From: Nonomuraea terrae | GTDB lineage: Bacteria; Actinomycetota; Actinomycetes; Streptosporangiales; Streptosporangiaceae | Assembly: GCF_004348995.1 (NCBI RefSeq) | Contig: NZ_SMKQ01000001.1 | Location: 1-64,000 of the forward strand | Direction of reading: 5' to 3' | Length of the DNA: 64,000 nt | Shown here: piece after piece, positions 26,607 through 36,049 of the stretch | How the letters are laid out: every line of letters begins with the position of its first letter | Position numbering within the stretch: the stretch's first letter is position 1 | The notes under the pieces: model-generated | Told to the model about the DNA's origin: nothing | The model's database searches: none | Seen by the model: the letters and a program-made list of their open reading frames with translations, nothing else | Made by a program: the position numbers and the translations under genes

Positions 26607-28070
26607 TCACGCCGGTGCGGTCACCACGTGGGATTCGGTGAACTCCAGAAGCCCGTCCGGTCCCATTTCCCGGCCCACACCGCTCTGCCGGAAGCCGCCG
26701 AACGGAGCCCGGTCGTCGCAGGCGGACGCGTTGGCCTGGTTGATCCAGGTCGTGCCGGTGCGCAACCGCGCGGCGACGGCCGTGGCGCGGTCGACGTCGG
26801 GAGACCAGACCGAGGAGCACAGCCCCGACCATTCGGAGTTCAGCCGCTCCACGAGGGCGTCCAGGTCGTCGTAGGGCAGGATCGGCAGGGCCGGGCCGAA
26901 CTGCTCCTCCGTGACGACCCGCAGGTCCTCGGCCGGATCGAGCACCAGCGCCGGACGGAGGAAGTGGCCGCCGCCGGCGACGGCGTCCTCGTCCACGCTG
27001 CCGTACTCGCGTATCTCCGCGCCCTTCGCCCGCGCCTGCTCCAGCATCTGCTGGACGACGTCGCGTTGCCGTGCCGTGTTCAACGGGCCCATCGTGCTCC
27101 GGGAATCGAGGCCGTCGCCCACGCGGTGGCCGTCCAGCGCGGCGCCCATGGCCTCGACCAGCTCCGCGTAGCGCGAGCGGGGAACGTAGACACGTTTGAC
27201 CGCCATGCACACCTGACCGGTCGTCATGAAGGCGGCGCCGGCGAGGGCCCCGACCATGCCCTCGTCCAGCCGGACATCGTCGAGCAGGAGCGCCGGGTCG
27301 TTGCCGCCGAGCTCCAGCGTGATCCTGGCCAGCGACTGGGACGCCAGCGCCATGACGGCGCGGCCACCGGCGGTGCTGCCGGTGAACACGACGTGTTGCA
27401 CGCGAGGATCGGTCAGGAGCGGCTGGACGGCGTCATTACCGCCGGTGATGACGTTCAGCACCCCCGGCGGGAGCTCCTGCGCCATCACTCTTAAGGTCTC
27501 CACCATCGCGAGTGGCGCGGTGGGCGGCGGCTTCACCACGACCGTGTTGCCGGCGATGAGCGCGTACGGCAGGCTCGCCCCGAGGATGGCCAGCGGCCAG
27601 TTGAACGGCACGATGACGGTGACCACGCCGACCGGCACCCGGTGGATCCGAGTGGCGAAGGGTGGCGCCGCCAGCGTGCTCAGCGGGGGGAAGCCCTCCG
27701 CCAGCGTGGCGGCCACGCGGGAGCGTACCTCGAAGACGGCCAGGTCGATCTGTGACTCCTGCAGGCACTTGCCGTTCTCCCTGGTGAGGATCTCGGCTCG
27801 GGCGGCGGCCGATCCGGCGAGCGGTTCGAAGGCCGCGAGCACCAGCTCGGCTCGCTCGGCCGCGGACCTGGCGGCCCAGCCGGTGAAGGCCCGCTGAGCG
27901 GCTTCGACGGCGCGTTCGCAGTCCGCGGGAGTGGCCGCCGCCGCCCAGCCCACGACGGTGTCCGGACGGCTGGGATCGTGGACCGGGATTGTTTCCGCGG
28001 TGGTGACGGTCTCGCCGTCGATGACCAGACCTGTCACCAGGTCGCCGGCGGACATCGGGTCAGCAGTCAT
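26607..28070 (-). CDS. Aldehyde dehydrogenase (NAD(P)+), vanillin/benzaldehyde dehydrogenase-like
   Basis: A 487-residue ALDH-superfamily enzyme with the cofactor region VIVPFNWPLAI, GNTVVVKPPPTAPL and FTGSTAGGRAV, general base Glu in LELGGND and catalytic Cys in TTGQVCMAVKR. The end APFGGFRQSGVGREMG is typical. In this island it likely oxidises an aromatic aldehyde such as vanillin, syringaldehyde or benzaldehyde (product of the nearby benzoylformate decarboxylase). It follows the two-component genes on the same strand, 208 bases after the response regulator stop, with a motif copy in between. Confidence 0.92.
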   Translation of the reverse strand: MTADPMSAGDLVTGLVIDGETVTTAETIPVHDPSRPDTVVGWAAAATPADCERAVEAAQRAFTGWAARSAAERAELVLAAFEPLAGSAAARAEILTRENGKCLQESQIDLAVFEVRSRVAATLAEGFPPLSTLAAPPFATRIHRVPVGVVTVIVPFNWPLAILGASLPYALIAGNTVVVKPPPTAPLAMVETLRVMAQELPPGVLNVITGGNDAVQPLLTDPRVQHVVFTGSTAGGRAVMALASQSLARITLELGGNDPALLLDDVRLDEGMVGALAGAAFMTTGQVCMAVKRVYVPRSRYAELVEAMGAALDGHRVGDGLDSRSTMGPLNTARQRDVVQQMLEQARAKGAEIREYGSVDEDAVAGGGHFLRPALVLDPAEDLRVVTEEQFGPALPILPYDDLDALVERLNSEWSGLCSSVWSPDVDRATAVAARLRTGTTWINQANASACDDRAPFGGFRQSGVGREMGPDGLLEFTESHVVTAPA

Positions 28071-28213
28071 CGAGATCGCGGCGCGGACACCACATCTCCG
28101 GCTCGGAGAGGGTCCAGGCCGCTCCCTCCCTTCTGTCGCGTTGTGGGATGCCGCGCCAGCTTTCGGCTAGGCGTGTTGCCTGGACGCTATAGCGCCCTAC
28201 GGAGCGCGTCTTC

Positions 28214-28272
28214 GCGAGAATGACGACCTGGACCTGTCGATTCCGCACGGTCTACTGCGACAAATGACGTAC
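28214..28272. promoter_or_regulatory. Candidate regulatory region of the aldehyde dehydrogenase with motif copies
   Basis: GCGACAAATGACGTAC at 28257 and a related GCGAGAATGACGAC at 28214 lie between the response-regulator stop and the dehydrogenase start. The first is the best copy of the motif also found at 23519 and 32236. The position 190 bases before the start codon is suitable for an activator. Confidence 0.5.
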
Positions 28273-28278
28273 GGCGGG

Positions 28279-28950
28279 TCAGCTCGGTGGGACGAGCCCT
28301 TCGCGGATGGCCAGGAGCGCGGCCTGCGTCCGGGAGGACAACTGGAGCTTGGCGAGCACGTTGCTGACATGGGTGCGGGCCGTGCGCTCGCTGATGGTCA
28401 GCTGGCCTGCGATGTCCCGGTTGGATTTCCCTTCGGCGATCAGGATGAGAATCTCCCGCTCCCGGGCTGTCAGCGAGGTGAGGCCGGCAGGCGGGGCCGT
28501 CATCCGCCGGGTGAGCTGGCGGGCGATGGTCGGATTGAGGTGCATCCCTCCGGTCACCGCCGCGCGAATGGCCATGGCCACCTCGTCGGGGTCGGCGTCC
28601 TTGAGGAGATAGCCCGCCGCGTCGGCGGCGAGTGCGCTGTGCACCCTCTCGACCTCTCCGAAGCTGGTCAGCGCCACGACCTTGACGTCCGGATGCGTTC
28701 TGGTGATCACTTCGGTGGCCGCGATCCCTCCCATGCCGGGCATCTGCAAGTCCATCAGCACGACGTGGGGCAGCGGCTGACCGAGAGTGCGCCACTCGTT
28801 CAGCAGGGCGATGGCCTGCTCTCCGTTGGCGGCCTCTCCGATCATGTGAAATGTCGGAATTGTCGCCATATAGGCCAGGAGGCCGCGCCGTACGATCGCG
28901 TGGTCGTCGACCACCATGACGCGGATGACCTCTGGTCTGGAGGTGCTCAT
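28279..28950 (-). CDS. NarL/FixJ-family response regulator
   Basis: A 223-residue response regulator. The receiver domain has the acidic pair in VMVVDDHAI, the phospho-acceptor Asp in VVLMDLQMPGM and the conserved Lys in YLLKDAD. The C-terminal LuxR-type HTH reads LTAREREILILIAEGKSN, then ERTARTHVSNVLAKL. ATG 28950 has AAGGA at seven bases, better than ATG 28956. It is 24 bases downstream of the histidine kinase and forms its partner. The conserved motif found at 23519, 28257 and 32236 is its most likely DNA site. Confidence 0.95.
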   Translation of the reverse strand: MSTSRPEVIRVMVVDDHAIVRRGLLAYMATIPTFHMIGEAANGEQAIALLNEWRTLGQPLPHVVLMDLQMPGMGGIAATEVITRTHPDVKVVALTSFGEVERVHSALAADAAGYLLKDADPDEVAMAIRAAVTGGMHLNPTIARQLTRRMTAPPAGLTSLTAREREILILIAEGKSNRDIAGQLTISERTARTHVSNVLAKLQLSSRTQAALLAIREGLVPPS

Positions 28951-28974
28951 CGACATTCCTTCTCCGCCGCCGTT

Positions 28975-30585
28975 CTACCTCGCCGACGGTAGCGTGACCG
29001 TGACGGTCCAGCCGCCGGCCTGCCGAGGACCGGCCGCCAGCCGTCCGCCCCAACGCTCGGCACGTTCGCGCATCGACACGAGCCCGAGTTTGTTCCGCAG
29101 GGTCGCCGCCGCCGGGCCGGGCGCCAGGCCGAGCCCGCATCCGTCGTCGGCTATCTCGACGACCATGCCGCCCTCACCGGCCCTGGCGAAGCGGATGTCC
29201 ACCGAGGTCGCCCCGGCATGCTTCACCACGTTGTGCAGCGCTTCCTGGACGATGCGGTAGACGTCCTCCTGAAGATCGATGCCGGCGTCCGGGTCGAGGT
29301 CGGATGAAACCCGCACGTGTACGGCCATGCCGGTGCGTGTCTCGACACTCGCCGCATGCGTGCGGACCGCGTCGATCAGTGACTGCGCGCCGAGGTCCAG
29401 GGGGCGCAGCTCGAACACGAGCCTGCGAAGATCGGCCAGCGCGCTCTCGGAGAGCTGGGCGATCTCCTCCGCGGCGTTGCAGACGGTGGCGGGGCCGGCG
29501 CTGGCCCGGTCGAGCTCGGCACGAAGCGCCTTGGCCTGCATACGCATGGAGAACAGCTGCTGGACCGCGGAGTCGTGCAGCTCGCGGGCAAGCCGACGGC
29601 GTTCCTGCTCCTGTGCCTGGGACCGGGTCTGGGAGAGGAGGGAGGCGGTGTCGATGGCGACCGCGGCGTGATCGGCCATGGCCTCCAGGAAGGCCAGCGA
29701 ATTCGAGCAGGGATCCTCGCCGGGGACGTAGTAGGTGTTGATCACACCGACGATGCGGTCCCGCACGATCAACGGCAGCGACACGAAGTCGTCCCAGTTC
29801 GGGCGATCCATGATCTCGTGAAGCGGCGCCCAGCGCGGATCCGCCATGATGACGGCCCTGCGGTGCCGGACCACGACCGGTTTCCTGGTCCTGATGGCCT
29901 CCATGAAGAGCACCTGTGCGCCTCGCCGGCGGCAGGCGCCCAGGCGTTGGATGAAGTCGGGGGCGTCTCCGAAGCCCGCCATCCCCAGCACCCGGAGTTC
30001 GTCCGCGGGATCGTCCACGGCCAGGATCTGAACGGCCGCGATGTTGGCGGTGAGCACGATCTCGTGGGCCACCGCGTCAAGGGTCGCGCGCAGCGAGCAG
30101 GAGCCGGCGACCCGCGATGCCGCCCGCGTGATGGCGGCCAGCCGCTGCTGCTGGCGCCGGGCTTCGGTCACGTCGCTGAACCACACCGCATACCCTTCGC
30201 CGCCCACCGGCGAGATGCGGTATTCGAGGTCGCAACGGCGTCCGTCCGGAGCCGTCCACGCGTCGGTATGGCGTGTGGACGGCCCGTTCCGCTCCGGGGT
30301 GGTGACGAACGGAGCGGTCCGCCCGACCAGTTCCGCGGCGGGCAGGCCGAGCACCTGCGTGGCCGCCTCATTGACCATGACGAAGCGGCCTTCCACGTCC
30401 AGCAGGGCCAGGCCGTCACCCGACACCTCGACGAGCGCCTGCATCGTGTGGTGGCCGGTACGGACGGACGGGTCCAAGGCTTGGGGCACACCCACATCAT
30501 CGCCCCGGCCCTCCTCCGCGCCAACACTTCCCCGCAGCGGGAAGTGCGGCTCATGACGGCCGGTCCTGGACACGCGGTCGGGCAT
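28975..30585 (-). CDS. Cytoplasmic PAS-GAF sensor histidine kinase (HisKA_3 type)
   Basis: A kinase of about 536 residues with a PAS domain (MQALVEVSGDGLALLDVEGR), a GAF domain of about 150 residues with LFMEAIRTRKPVVV and SLPLIVRDRIVGVINTYY, a HisKA_3 dimerisation helix whose phospho-acceptor is in RELHDSAVQQL, and an HATPase domain (EALHNVVKHA, DDGCGLG, LGLVSMRERAE). No membrane segment is seen, so the signal is probably cytoplasmic, perhaps an aromatic acid or oxygen/redox state. The start is uncertain: 30585 (ATG), 30495 (GTG after GGAGGAG) and 30444 are all possible. It is divergent from the decarboxylase gene. Confidence 0.9.
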   Translation of the reverse strand: MPDRVSRTGRHEPHFPLRGSVGAEEGRGDDVGVPQALDPSVRTGHHTMQALVEVSGDGLALLDVEGRFVMVNEAATQVLGLPAAELVGRTAPFVTTPERNGPSTRHTDAWTAPDGRRCDLEYRISPVGGEGYAVWFSDVTEARRQQQRLAAITRAASRVAGSCSLRATLDAVAHEIVLTANIAAVQILAVDDPADELRVLGMAGFGDAPDFIQRLGACRRRGAQVLFMEAIRTRKPVVVRHRRAVIMADPRWAPLHEIMDRPNWDDFVSLPLIVRDRIVGVINTYYVPGEDPCSNSLAFLEAMADHAAVAIDTASLLSQTRSQAQEQERRRLARELHDSAVQQLFSMRMQAKALRAELDRASAGPATVCNAAEEIAQLSESALADLRRLVFELRPLDLGAQSLIDAVRTHAASVETRTGMAVHVRVSSDLDPDAGIDLQEDVYRIVQEALHNVVKHAGATSVDIRFARAGEGGMVVEIADDGCGLGLAPGPAAATLRNKLGLVSMRERAERWGGRLAAGPRQAGGWTVTVTLPSAR

Positions 30586-30620
30586 TGACACGTTCGAGGT
30601 GAATCTGGAGAGTGCACCAC

Positions 30621-32222
30621 ATGCCGACCGTGCGCGAGACCACGTACCACCTGCTGCGTACGTGGGGGCTGACGACTGTCTTCGGCAATCCCGGATCGAA
30701 CGAGCTGCCTTTCCTGGACGGCTTCCCACCGGACTTCCGCTACGTGCTCGGGCTGCACGAGGGGGCGGTCCTGGCCATGGCCGACGGCTACGCCCAGGCC
30801 CGCGGCCGACCGGCGCTGGTGAACCTGCACTCCGCGGCAGGGCTGGGCAACGCGATGGGCAATCTGGCCAACGCCCGTGCCTCCCGGACGCCGCTGGTGA
30901 TCACCGCCGGACAGCAGGCGCGGTCCATGATCGGGTTGGGTGCGGTGCTCGGTGAGCCGGCCATGACGCGCGTGCCCGAGCCGCACGTCAAGTGGGCGTT
31001 CGAGCCGTCCAGTCCGCAGGACGTACCGCGTGCCCTGTCGCAGGCCTTCCACCTGGCCACGCTGCCCCCGGCCGGTCCGGTGTTCGTGTCCCTGCCCTGG
31101 GACGACTGGGCACAGGAGGCGGACGCCGACCAGGTCGCGCACCTGGCCTCGCGCCGCGTCCGTGCCGCCGGTGCCGCGTCCGCGGAGGTGGTGGCGGAGC
31201 TGGCCGACCGCCTGCGGCAGGCGAAGGCGCCTGTGCTGGTGATCGGCCCCGAGGCGGACGAGGAGAACGCCTTCGCCCAGGTGGCCGCGCTGGCCGAGCG
31301 GCTGCGGGCGCCGGTGTGGACCGCGCCCACCCCGCCGCGCTGCCCGTTCCCCACCCGGCACCCGCTGTGGCGAGGCGTGCTGCCGCCGAGCATCGCCGGC
31401 GTCGCCGAGCGCCTCGCCGGCCACGACCTGGTTCTCGTGCTGGGTGCCCCCGTCTTCCGCTACCACGCCTACCGGCCGGGTCCGTGGCTGCCGGAGGGCG
31501 CCGAGCTGATCGCGGTGAGCCTCGACCCGGAGGCGGCGGCCAGGAGCGCGTTCGGGGACGCGCTCGTCGCCGACGTCGGGGCGGTGGCCGGCCAACTGCT
31601 CGACGCGCTCCCGGACTCGCCCGCGCGACCCGCGCCCGCGCCCGTGGGCCGGCCCGATCCGCCGCTGGAGGACACGGCGCCCTTCACCGCCGGTGCGGTG
31701 TTCGCCCGCATGGCGCGCACCCTGCCTCGCGACGTCCGCCTGATCAACGAGTCGACCTCGAACACCTCGCAGTTCTGGGAGCAGCTCGACCTCGACCGTC
31801 CGCGCAGCATGTTCTTCCCGGCCGCAGGCGGGCTCGGTTTCGGGCTGCCCGCGGCGGTCGGGGTGGCGCTCGCCGACCCCGGCCGGCCCGTGGTGGCCGT
31901 GCTCGGCGACGGCGCGGCCCAGTACGGTGTGGCCGGCTTGTGGACCGCGGTGCAGGAGCACCTGCCCATCACCTTCGTCGTGCTGGGCAACGGCACCTAC
32001 GGAGCGTTGCGCGGCTTCGTCTCCCAGCTCGGCGTGACGGACGCCCCCGGCCTGGACCTGCCCGGCCTGGACGTCGCACGCATCGCAGCGGGCTACGGCA
32101 TGCCCGCGCGACGCGTATCGGACGGGAACGAGCTGGCCGCCGAGCTGGCGATGGCAGGGCCGGGACGCGGGCCGCGGCTGCTGGAGGTGCCGATCAGGGC
32201 GGAGACTCGCCCGCTCGGGTGA
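30621..32222 (+). CDS. mdlC: Benzoylformate decarboxylase
   Basis: A 533-residue thiamine-diphosphate enzyme that decarboxylates benzoylformate (phenylglyoxylate) to benzaldehyde. With ATG 30621, Ser26 (NPGSNELPFL), Glu47 (LHEGAVL) and His70 (NLHSAAGLGN) fall at exactly the numbers of the Pseudomonas putida enzyme, and FRYHAY carries the His281 equivalent. The cofactor motif GDGAAQYG with NGTYGAL is intact. GGAG lies ten bases before the start. The product benzaldehyde could be used by the adjacent aldehyde dehydrogenase. Mandelate racemase and dehydrogenase are not in the window. Confidence 0.93.
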   Translation: MPTVRETTYHLLRTWGLTTVFGNPGSNELPFLDGFPPDFRYVLGLHEGAVLAMADGYAQARGRPALVNLHSAAGLGNAMGNLANARASRTPLVITAGQQARSMIGLGAVLGEPAMTRVPEPHVKWAFEPSSPQDVPRALSQAFHLATLPPAGPVFVSLPWDDWAQEADADQVAHLASRRVRAAGAASAEVVAELADRLRQAKAPVLVIGPEADEENAFAQVAALAERLRAPVWTAPTPPRCPFPTRHPLWRGVLPPSIAGVAERLAGHDLVLVLGAPVFRYHAYRPGPWLPEGAELIAVSLDPEAAARSAFGDALVADVGAVAGQLLDALPDSPARPAPAPVGRPDPPLEDTAPFTAGAVFARMARTLPRDVRLINESTSNTSQFWEQLDLDRPRSMFFPAAGGLGFGLPAAVGVALADPGRPVVAVLGDGAAQYGVAGLWTAVQEHLPITFVVLGNGTYGALRGFVSQLGVTDAPGLDLPGLDVARIAAGYGMPARRVSDGNELAAELAMAGPGRGPRLLEVPIRAETRPLG

Positions 32223-32235
32223 ACTCCCGCGGGGT

Positions 32236-32253
32236 GCGACATATGACGTAGAC
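32236..32253. promoter_or_regulatory. Copy of the GACANATGACGTA motif before the MHS transporter
   Basis: GCGACATATGACGTAGAC lies 14 bases after the decarboxylase stop and about 112 bases before the transporter start. It differs from the copy at 28257 by one base in 15. Confidence 0.5.
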
Positions 32254-32364
32254 GGGCCACCGTCAGAAGACTGACGAACGGCCGTGGCGGCGAGTTTACA
32301 TTTAGGTCACCTGCGAGATCTTCGTAACGCAGGGCCCCCTCCGCCTGTTCGAGGAGCACCCCCC

Positions 32365-33687
32365 GTGGCTTCCCCCGCATCCACCAGGCAACCATCGACC
32401 AAGAGTCTCTTCGCGGCGAGCTTCGTCGGCACGTCGATCGAGTGGTACGACTACTACATCTTCGGCACTGCCGCGGCGCTGGCGTTCGGCAGTCTCTTCT
32501 TCCCGCAGGCCTCCAGCGCGGCCGGCACGCTCGCCGCCTTCGCCACGTTCGCGGTCGGATTCGTCGCCCGCCCGCTCGGCGCGGCGGTCATAGGCCACTT
32601 CGGTGACCGGATCGGCCGCAAATCGATGCTGATCCTCACCCTGATGCTGACCGGTGGGGCGACGTTCGCGATCGGCCTGCTGCCCACCTACGCCGCCATC
32701 GGCATCGGGGCGCCGCTGCTGCTGGTCGTCCTGCGCATCGTGCAGGGCTTCGGCGTGGGCGGAGAGTGGGGCGGCGCCATCCTGATCGCCACCGAGCACG
32801 CCTCGCCACGTCGCCGCGCCGTCTTCGGCAGCTTCGCCCAGTTCGGTGTGCCGGTCGGGGTGCTCACCTCGAATCTGGCCTTCCTCGCCGTCTCCGGCCT
32901 GTCCGACGAGGCCTTCATGTCGTACGGCTGGCGCATCCCGTTCCTGCTCAGCGTGCTGCTGGTGATCCTCGGCGTCGTGGTCCGCACCCGGCTGCAGGAC
33001 GCGCCGGAGTTCGAGCGCGTCAAGCGGCGGAACGCCACCAGCAGGGTGCCCTTCACCGAGCTGGCCCGGCGGCAGCCGCGCAACCTGACGCTGGCGAGCC
33101 TGGCCTCGATCGCGGCGCCCGCGATCGGCTACACCGTGATCGTCTACATGCTCACGTACGGGACGACCGTGGTGGGCTTCGAGCGCAGCACCTTGCTCAC
33201 CCTGATCCTGGCCTCCACCGTGGTGTGGATCGGCACGATCATGGCGTCGGCCGTGCTGTCGGACCGATTCGGCTCCAAGCGGATGTACATCCTGGGCGCG
33301 GTGACCGCCGTGATCTGGCCGGTGCCGATGTTCGCCCTGGTCAACACGGGTGACTGGGGCGCTGCGCTGCTGGCGTTCGTGGTGGCCGCGATCGTGCAGG
33401 GCCTCATGGCCGGCGCGCAGGGCGGCCTGTTCACCGAGATCTTCGACGTGCGCTACCGCTACAGCGGCATCTCCATCGCCTACCAGCTCGGCGGCATGAT
33501 CGGCGGTGCGCTCACCCCCATCGTGGCCACCGCCCTCTTCGAGACTTATCAGTCCTCGACCGCGATCGCCCTGTACGTGTCCGCGCTGTCGTTGATCACC
33601 TTGCTGTCCCTGTTCGGCATCCGGAAGATCACCGCACCGGAGGGGGAGAGCGCCGAGCAAAGGACGCCGACCCCTTCGACCGGCTGA
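32365..33687 (+). CDS. MHS-family (metabolite:H+ symporter) MFS transporter
   Basis: A 440-residue MFS transporter of the metabolite:proton symporter family, with 12 transmembrane segments. The first span block FVGTSIEWYDYYIFGTAAAL, the loop GHFGDRIGRKSML and IVQGFGVGGEWGGAILIATE are characteristic. Such proteins take up organic acids such as citrate, ketoglutarate, shikimate or aromatic acids. Its place beside benzoylformate decarboxylase and the shared motif suggest an aromatic or alpha-keto acid. The GTG at 32365 follows GAGGAG; upstream open frame is not coding in character. Confidence 0.92.
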   Translation: MASPASTRQPSTKSLFAASFVGTSIEWYDYYIFGTAAALAFGSLFFPQASSAAGTLAAFATFAVGFVARPLGAAVIGHFGDRIGRKSMLILTLMLTGGATFAIGLLPTYAAIGIGAPLLLVVLRIVQGFGVGGEWGGAILIATEHASPRRRAVFGSFAQFGVPVGVLTSNLAFLAVSGLSDEAFMSYGWRIPFLLSVLLVILGVVVRTRLQDAPEFERVKRRNATSRVPFTELARRQPRNLTLASLASIAAPAIGYTVIVYMLTYGTTVVGFERSTLLTLILASTVVWIGTIMASAVLSDRFGSKRMYILGAVTAVIWPVPMFALVNTGDWGAALLAFVVAAIVQGLMAGAQGGLFTEIFDVRYRYSGISIAYQLGGMIGGALTPIVATALFETYQSSTAIALYVSALSLITLLSLFGIRKITAPEGESAEQRTPTPSTG

Positions 33688-33731
33688 AGGAACCGGACCG
33701 CGGGGCTCTCATGCTCGACGGCGGCCTCCCC

Positions 33732-35261
33732 TCACCCCCGAGCACGCTGGTCAGACCGGCCTGAGGACGCGGAGCCGAGGTTGTGATCAGACGACGCCGG
33801 AGGCACGCCGCACCATGCTGTGAGGGCCGAACGCAGGCCGGAGAGACGGGTGGCGGGATCCTCGGCGGTGCTCGCCCAGGCGATGTACCCGTCCGGACGG
33901 ACGAGCATGAGCGGCAAACGGCCGCTCATCGGCGTGGCGTGCATCACTGTGGCGGGCAGCGGGATTCCCATCACGGCGGGCTCGTCGGCGGGGGCCAGAA
34001 GCACGAAGCGCCCAGCGCGCAGCGCCGCGTACAGCCGCTGCGCTTCGCCGGTCAGGAGAACGTCCGGCACTCGTCGGCCGGCCAGCGGGTGCGATCCCGG
34101 AGGCGCGGAGTAGGAGATCGAGAGGCCCGACATGGTCTCCCGCAGCCGCTGGGCGGCCGGCGGGAGCAGGTTGATGATCGGGAGCGTCGCACGTATGGCC
34201 CTGGCACGCCGGGTACGGGCCAGGGCCGTCGTGAGCAGGCGACCGCTGAGTGCCAGAACCATGCTGCCGACCGGATGCCGTTCGGCGTGGTAGGTGTCGA
34301 GCAGGCCGTCCGGAGCCCAGCCCTGGACCGCCGCGGCGAGCTTCCAGCCGAGGTTGGCCGCGTCTTGCAGGCCGGTGTTCATCCCTTGCCCGCCCAGGGG
34401 AGAGTGAACGTGCGCGGCATCGCCCGCCAGGAACACCCGGCCCACACGGTAGTCGGGAACCTGCCGCTCGTCGCTGTGGAACCGCGTCAGCCAGCGCACG
34501 TCGTGCAGGCCGAGGTCACTACCCATGACGCGGCGGGCGATATCGCTCACTTCCTGGAGAGTGACCGGTGCACTGCTGGGAAGCGGCCGTCGCCGGTCCC
34601 ACGCGATGATCCGGTACCGCCCGTCTCCGAAGGGGGCGATGAAGCAGAAGCCCTCCGCGCTGGTACTGAGAAGGGCCAGCTCATGGGCTGGGAGCCGGCT
34701 GAGGCGGACGTCGGCCAGCATGACCGAATCCACCGCGGAACGCCCGAGGAACGGAACGCCGAGCGCGTCTCGTACGACGCTGCGCACACCGTCGGCGCCC
34801 ACCGCGAATTTCGCTCGCCGGGTGTGTACGGTGCCGGCGATGCGCATGTTCACGTCCACACCGCCGGCGTCCTGCCGGAGACCGACGACCTCGATTCCCC
34901 GCAGAACCTCCACGCCGAGCCTGGACGCACGGTTTTCCAGCACGCGTTCCGTGTTGTACTGCGGGGTGCACAGCAGGAACGGGAACCGCGACCGCAGAAG
35001 GGACATGTCGAGTTCCAGGTTGCCGAACAGCCGCATCGTCTCGAAGATCGCGCCGGTCTCGATCAGTTCGTCGGCCACCCCCCGGGCGTCGAGCTGTTCC
35101 AGCGTCCTTGCGTGGACGACGAATGCCCGGGAGAGCTTCGAACCTCCGGGCTCCCGCTCCACGATCATGCACGCGACGCCTCTCGCGGCGAGATCACCCG
35201 CGAGCAGCAAGCCCGTGGGGCCGGCTCCGACGATCAGCACATCGGTGTCAAAGAGCGCCAT
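33732..35261 (-). CDS. FAD-dependent aromatic monooxygenase (PheA/TfdB/Rox type)
   Basis: A 509-residue single-component flavoprotein hydroxylase. The FAD motifs are VLIVGAGPTGLLLAGDLA at the N-terminus, GADGVRSVVRDALG in the middle and VFLAGDAAHVHSPLGGQGMN followed by the helix of the GD motif. The C-terminal thioredoxin-like domain of this group is present from about residue 385. It uses NAD(P)H and O2 to hydroxylate a phenolic or polyketide ring, and some relatives inactivate rifampicin. At the edge of the aromatic island it may prepare a ring for cleavage; the substrate is open. Confidence 0.9.
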   Translation of the reverse strand: MALFDTDVLIVGAGPTGLLLAGDLAARGVACMIVEREPGGSKLSRAFVVHARTLEQLDARGVADELIETGAIFETMRLFGNLELDMSLLRSRFPFLLCTPQYNTERVLENRASRLGVEVLRGIEVVGLRQDAGGVDVNMRIAGTVHTRRAKFAVGADGVRSVVRDALGVPFLGRSAVDSVMLADVRLSRLPAHELALLSTSAEGFCFIAPFGDGRYRIIAWDRRRPLPSSAPVTLQEVSDIARRVMGSDLGLHDVRWLTRFHSDERQVPDYRVGRVFLAGDAAHVHSPLGGQGMNTGLQDAANLGWKLAAAVQGWAPDGLLDTYHAERHPVGSMVLALSGRLLTTALARTRRARAIRATLPIINLLPPAAQRLRETMSGLSISYSAPPGSHPLAGRRVPDVLLTGEAQRLYAALRAGRFVLLAPADEPAVMGIPLPATVMHATPMSGRLPLMLVRPDGYIAWASTAEDPATRLSGLRSALTAWCGVPPASSDHNLGSASSGRSDQRARG

Positions 35262-35414
35262 CAGCGTCTCCCGTTCCTATGAGCGACTTGCCATGTGATC
35301 GCCCGGGAGGAGACGGCGACTTGTTGTCACGGCTACGTTTTCGGGCCTCGACCTGCGAGCCCTCGATGCTGATGACCTGGGTCGGCACCAGCCACCAGTC
35401 ACGACAGCTTTCTT

Positions 35415-35992
35415 TCACTGTACGACCGCACTGTTCGCGAGCGTCCGGGGCGTGGCCTCGCCTCCGGCCGAGGAACGCGACGTCGGCGACCGGCCCGCCC
35501 CAGGCACCGGCCACCGCGCGGCAAGCGTGCGCGGTGTCGACTCTTCCTGAGGCCAGATCTGCAGGAGGTGGCGGTTGATGATCTCGTCCGAGGTGTCCAC
35601 CTCCGCGGCCTCGTCCATGTTCTGAGCGTGGTAGCGCAGCCGGAACCAGCCTGGTCCCGCGGGCAGCGTGGGCAGTTCGTGGACGTCACCGCCGCGCCAC
35701 TCGTGCAGGGACAGGTGTCCGGCCTCCGACCTGAAGCTGATCTCCACGATGTCCTCGTACCCCGTCGGTCTCCGCGCCCGGGTCGTTGGTCGGCCACGGT
35801 CACGGAGAAACCGACCGCTCCGGTGTGCAGGCCCGTGATCAGGAAGGCGCCGCCGTCATCCACCCGTATGATCCCGACTGGATGCTCAGGATGATCGGCG
35901 GGTATTCCCTCCGGGCTCATGCCGTCGTCGACGAGGTACGCCTGTCCATAGTGGACGCCGAGATCGAACGACACAGTGCGAAGATCGCTCAT
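35415..35992 (-). pseudogene. Hypothetical cytoplasmic protein, split by a frameshift
   Basis: The first half (start 35992, MSDLRTVSFDLGVHYGQAYL) reads well to VTVADQ near 35785. Coding bias and sense then continue in another frame, NDPGAETDGYEDIVEISFRS, through SLHEWRGGDVHELPTLPAGP and FRLRYHAQNMDEA to the stop at 35415. The two halves together would make about 190 residues, of a family seen in Streptomyces but without known function. A one-base change near 35785, real or a sequencing error, breaks the gene. Confidence 0.65.
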
Positions 35993-36049
35993 GGCCGCAA
36001 GCGTACGATCAACCGAATACCGTCTCCGCTCCCCGGATTTCGGTAGAGG

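Noticed and set aside
35248-35514. Possible transposase-like minus-strand frame
   Set aside because: It overlaps the end of the frameshifted gene and the start of the monooxygenase, and I could not tie its residues to a transposase motif.
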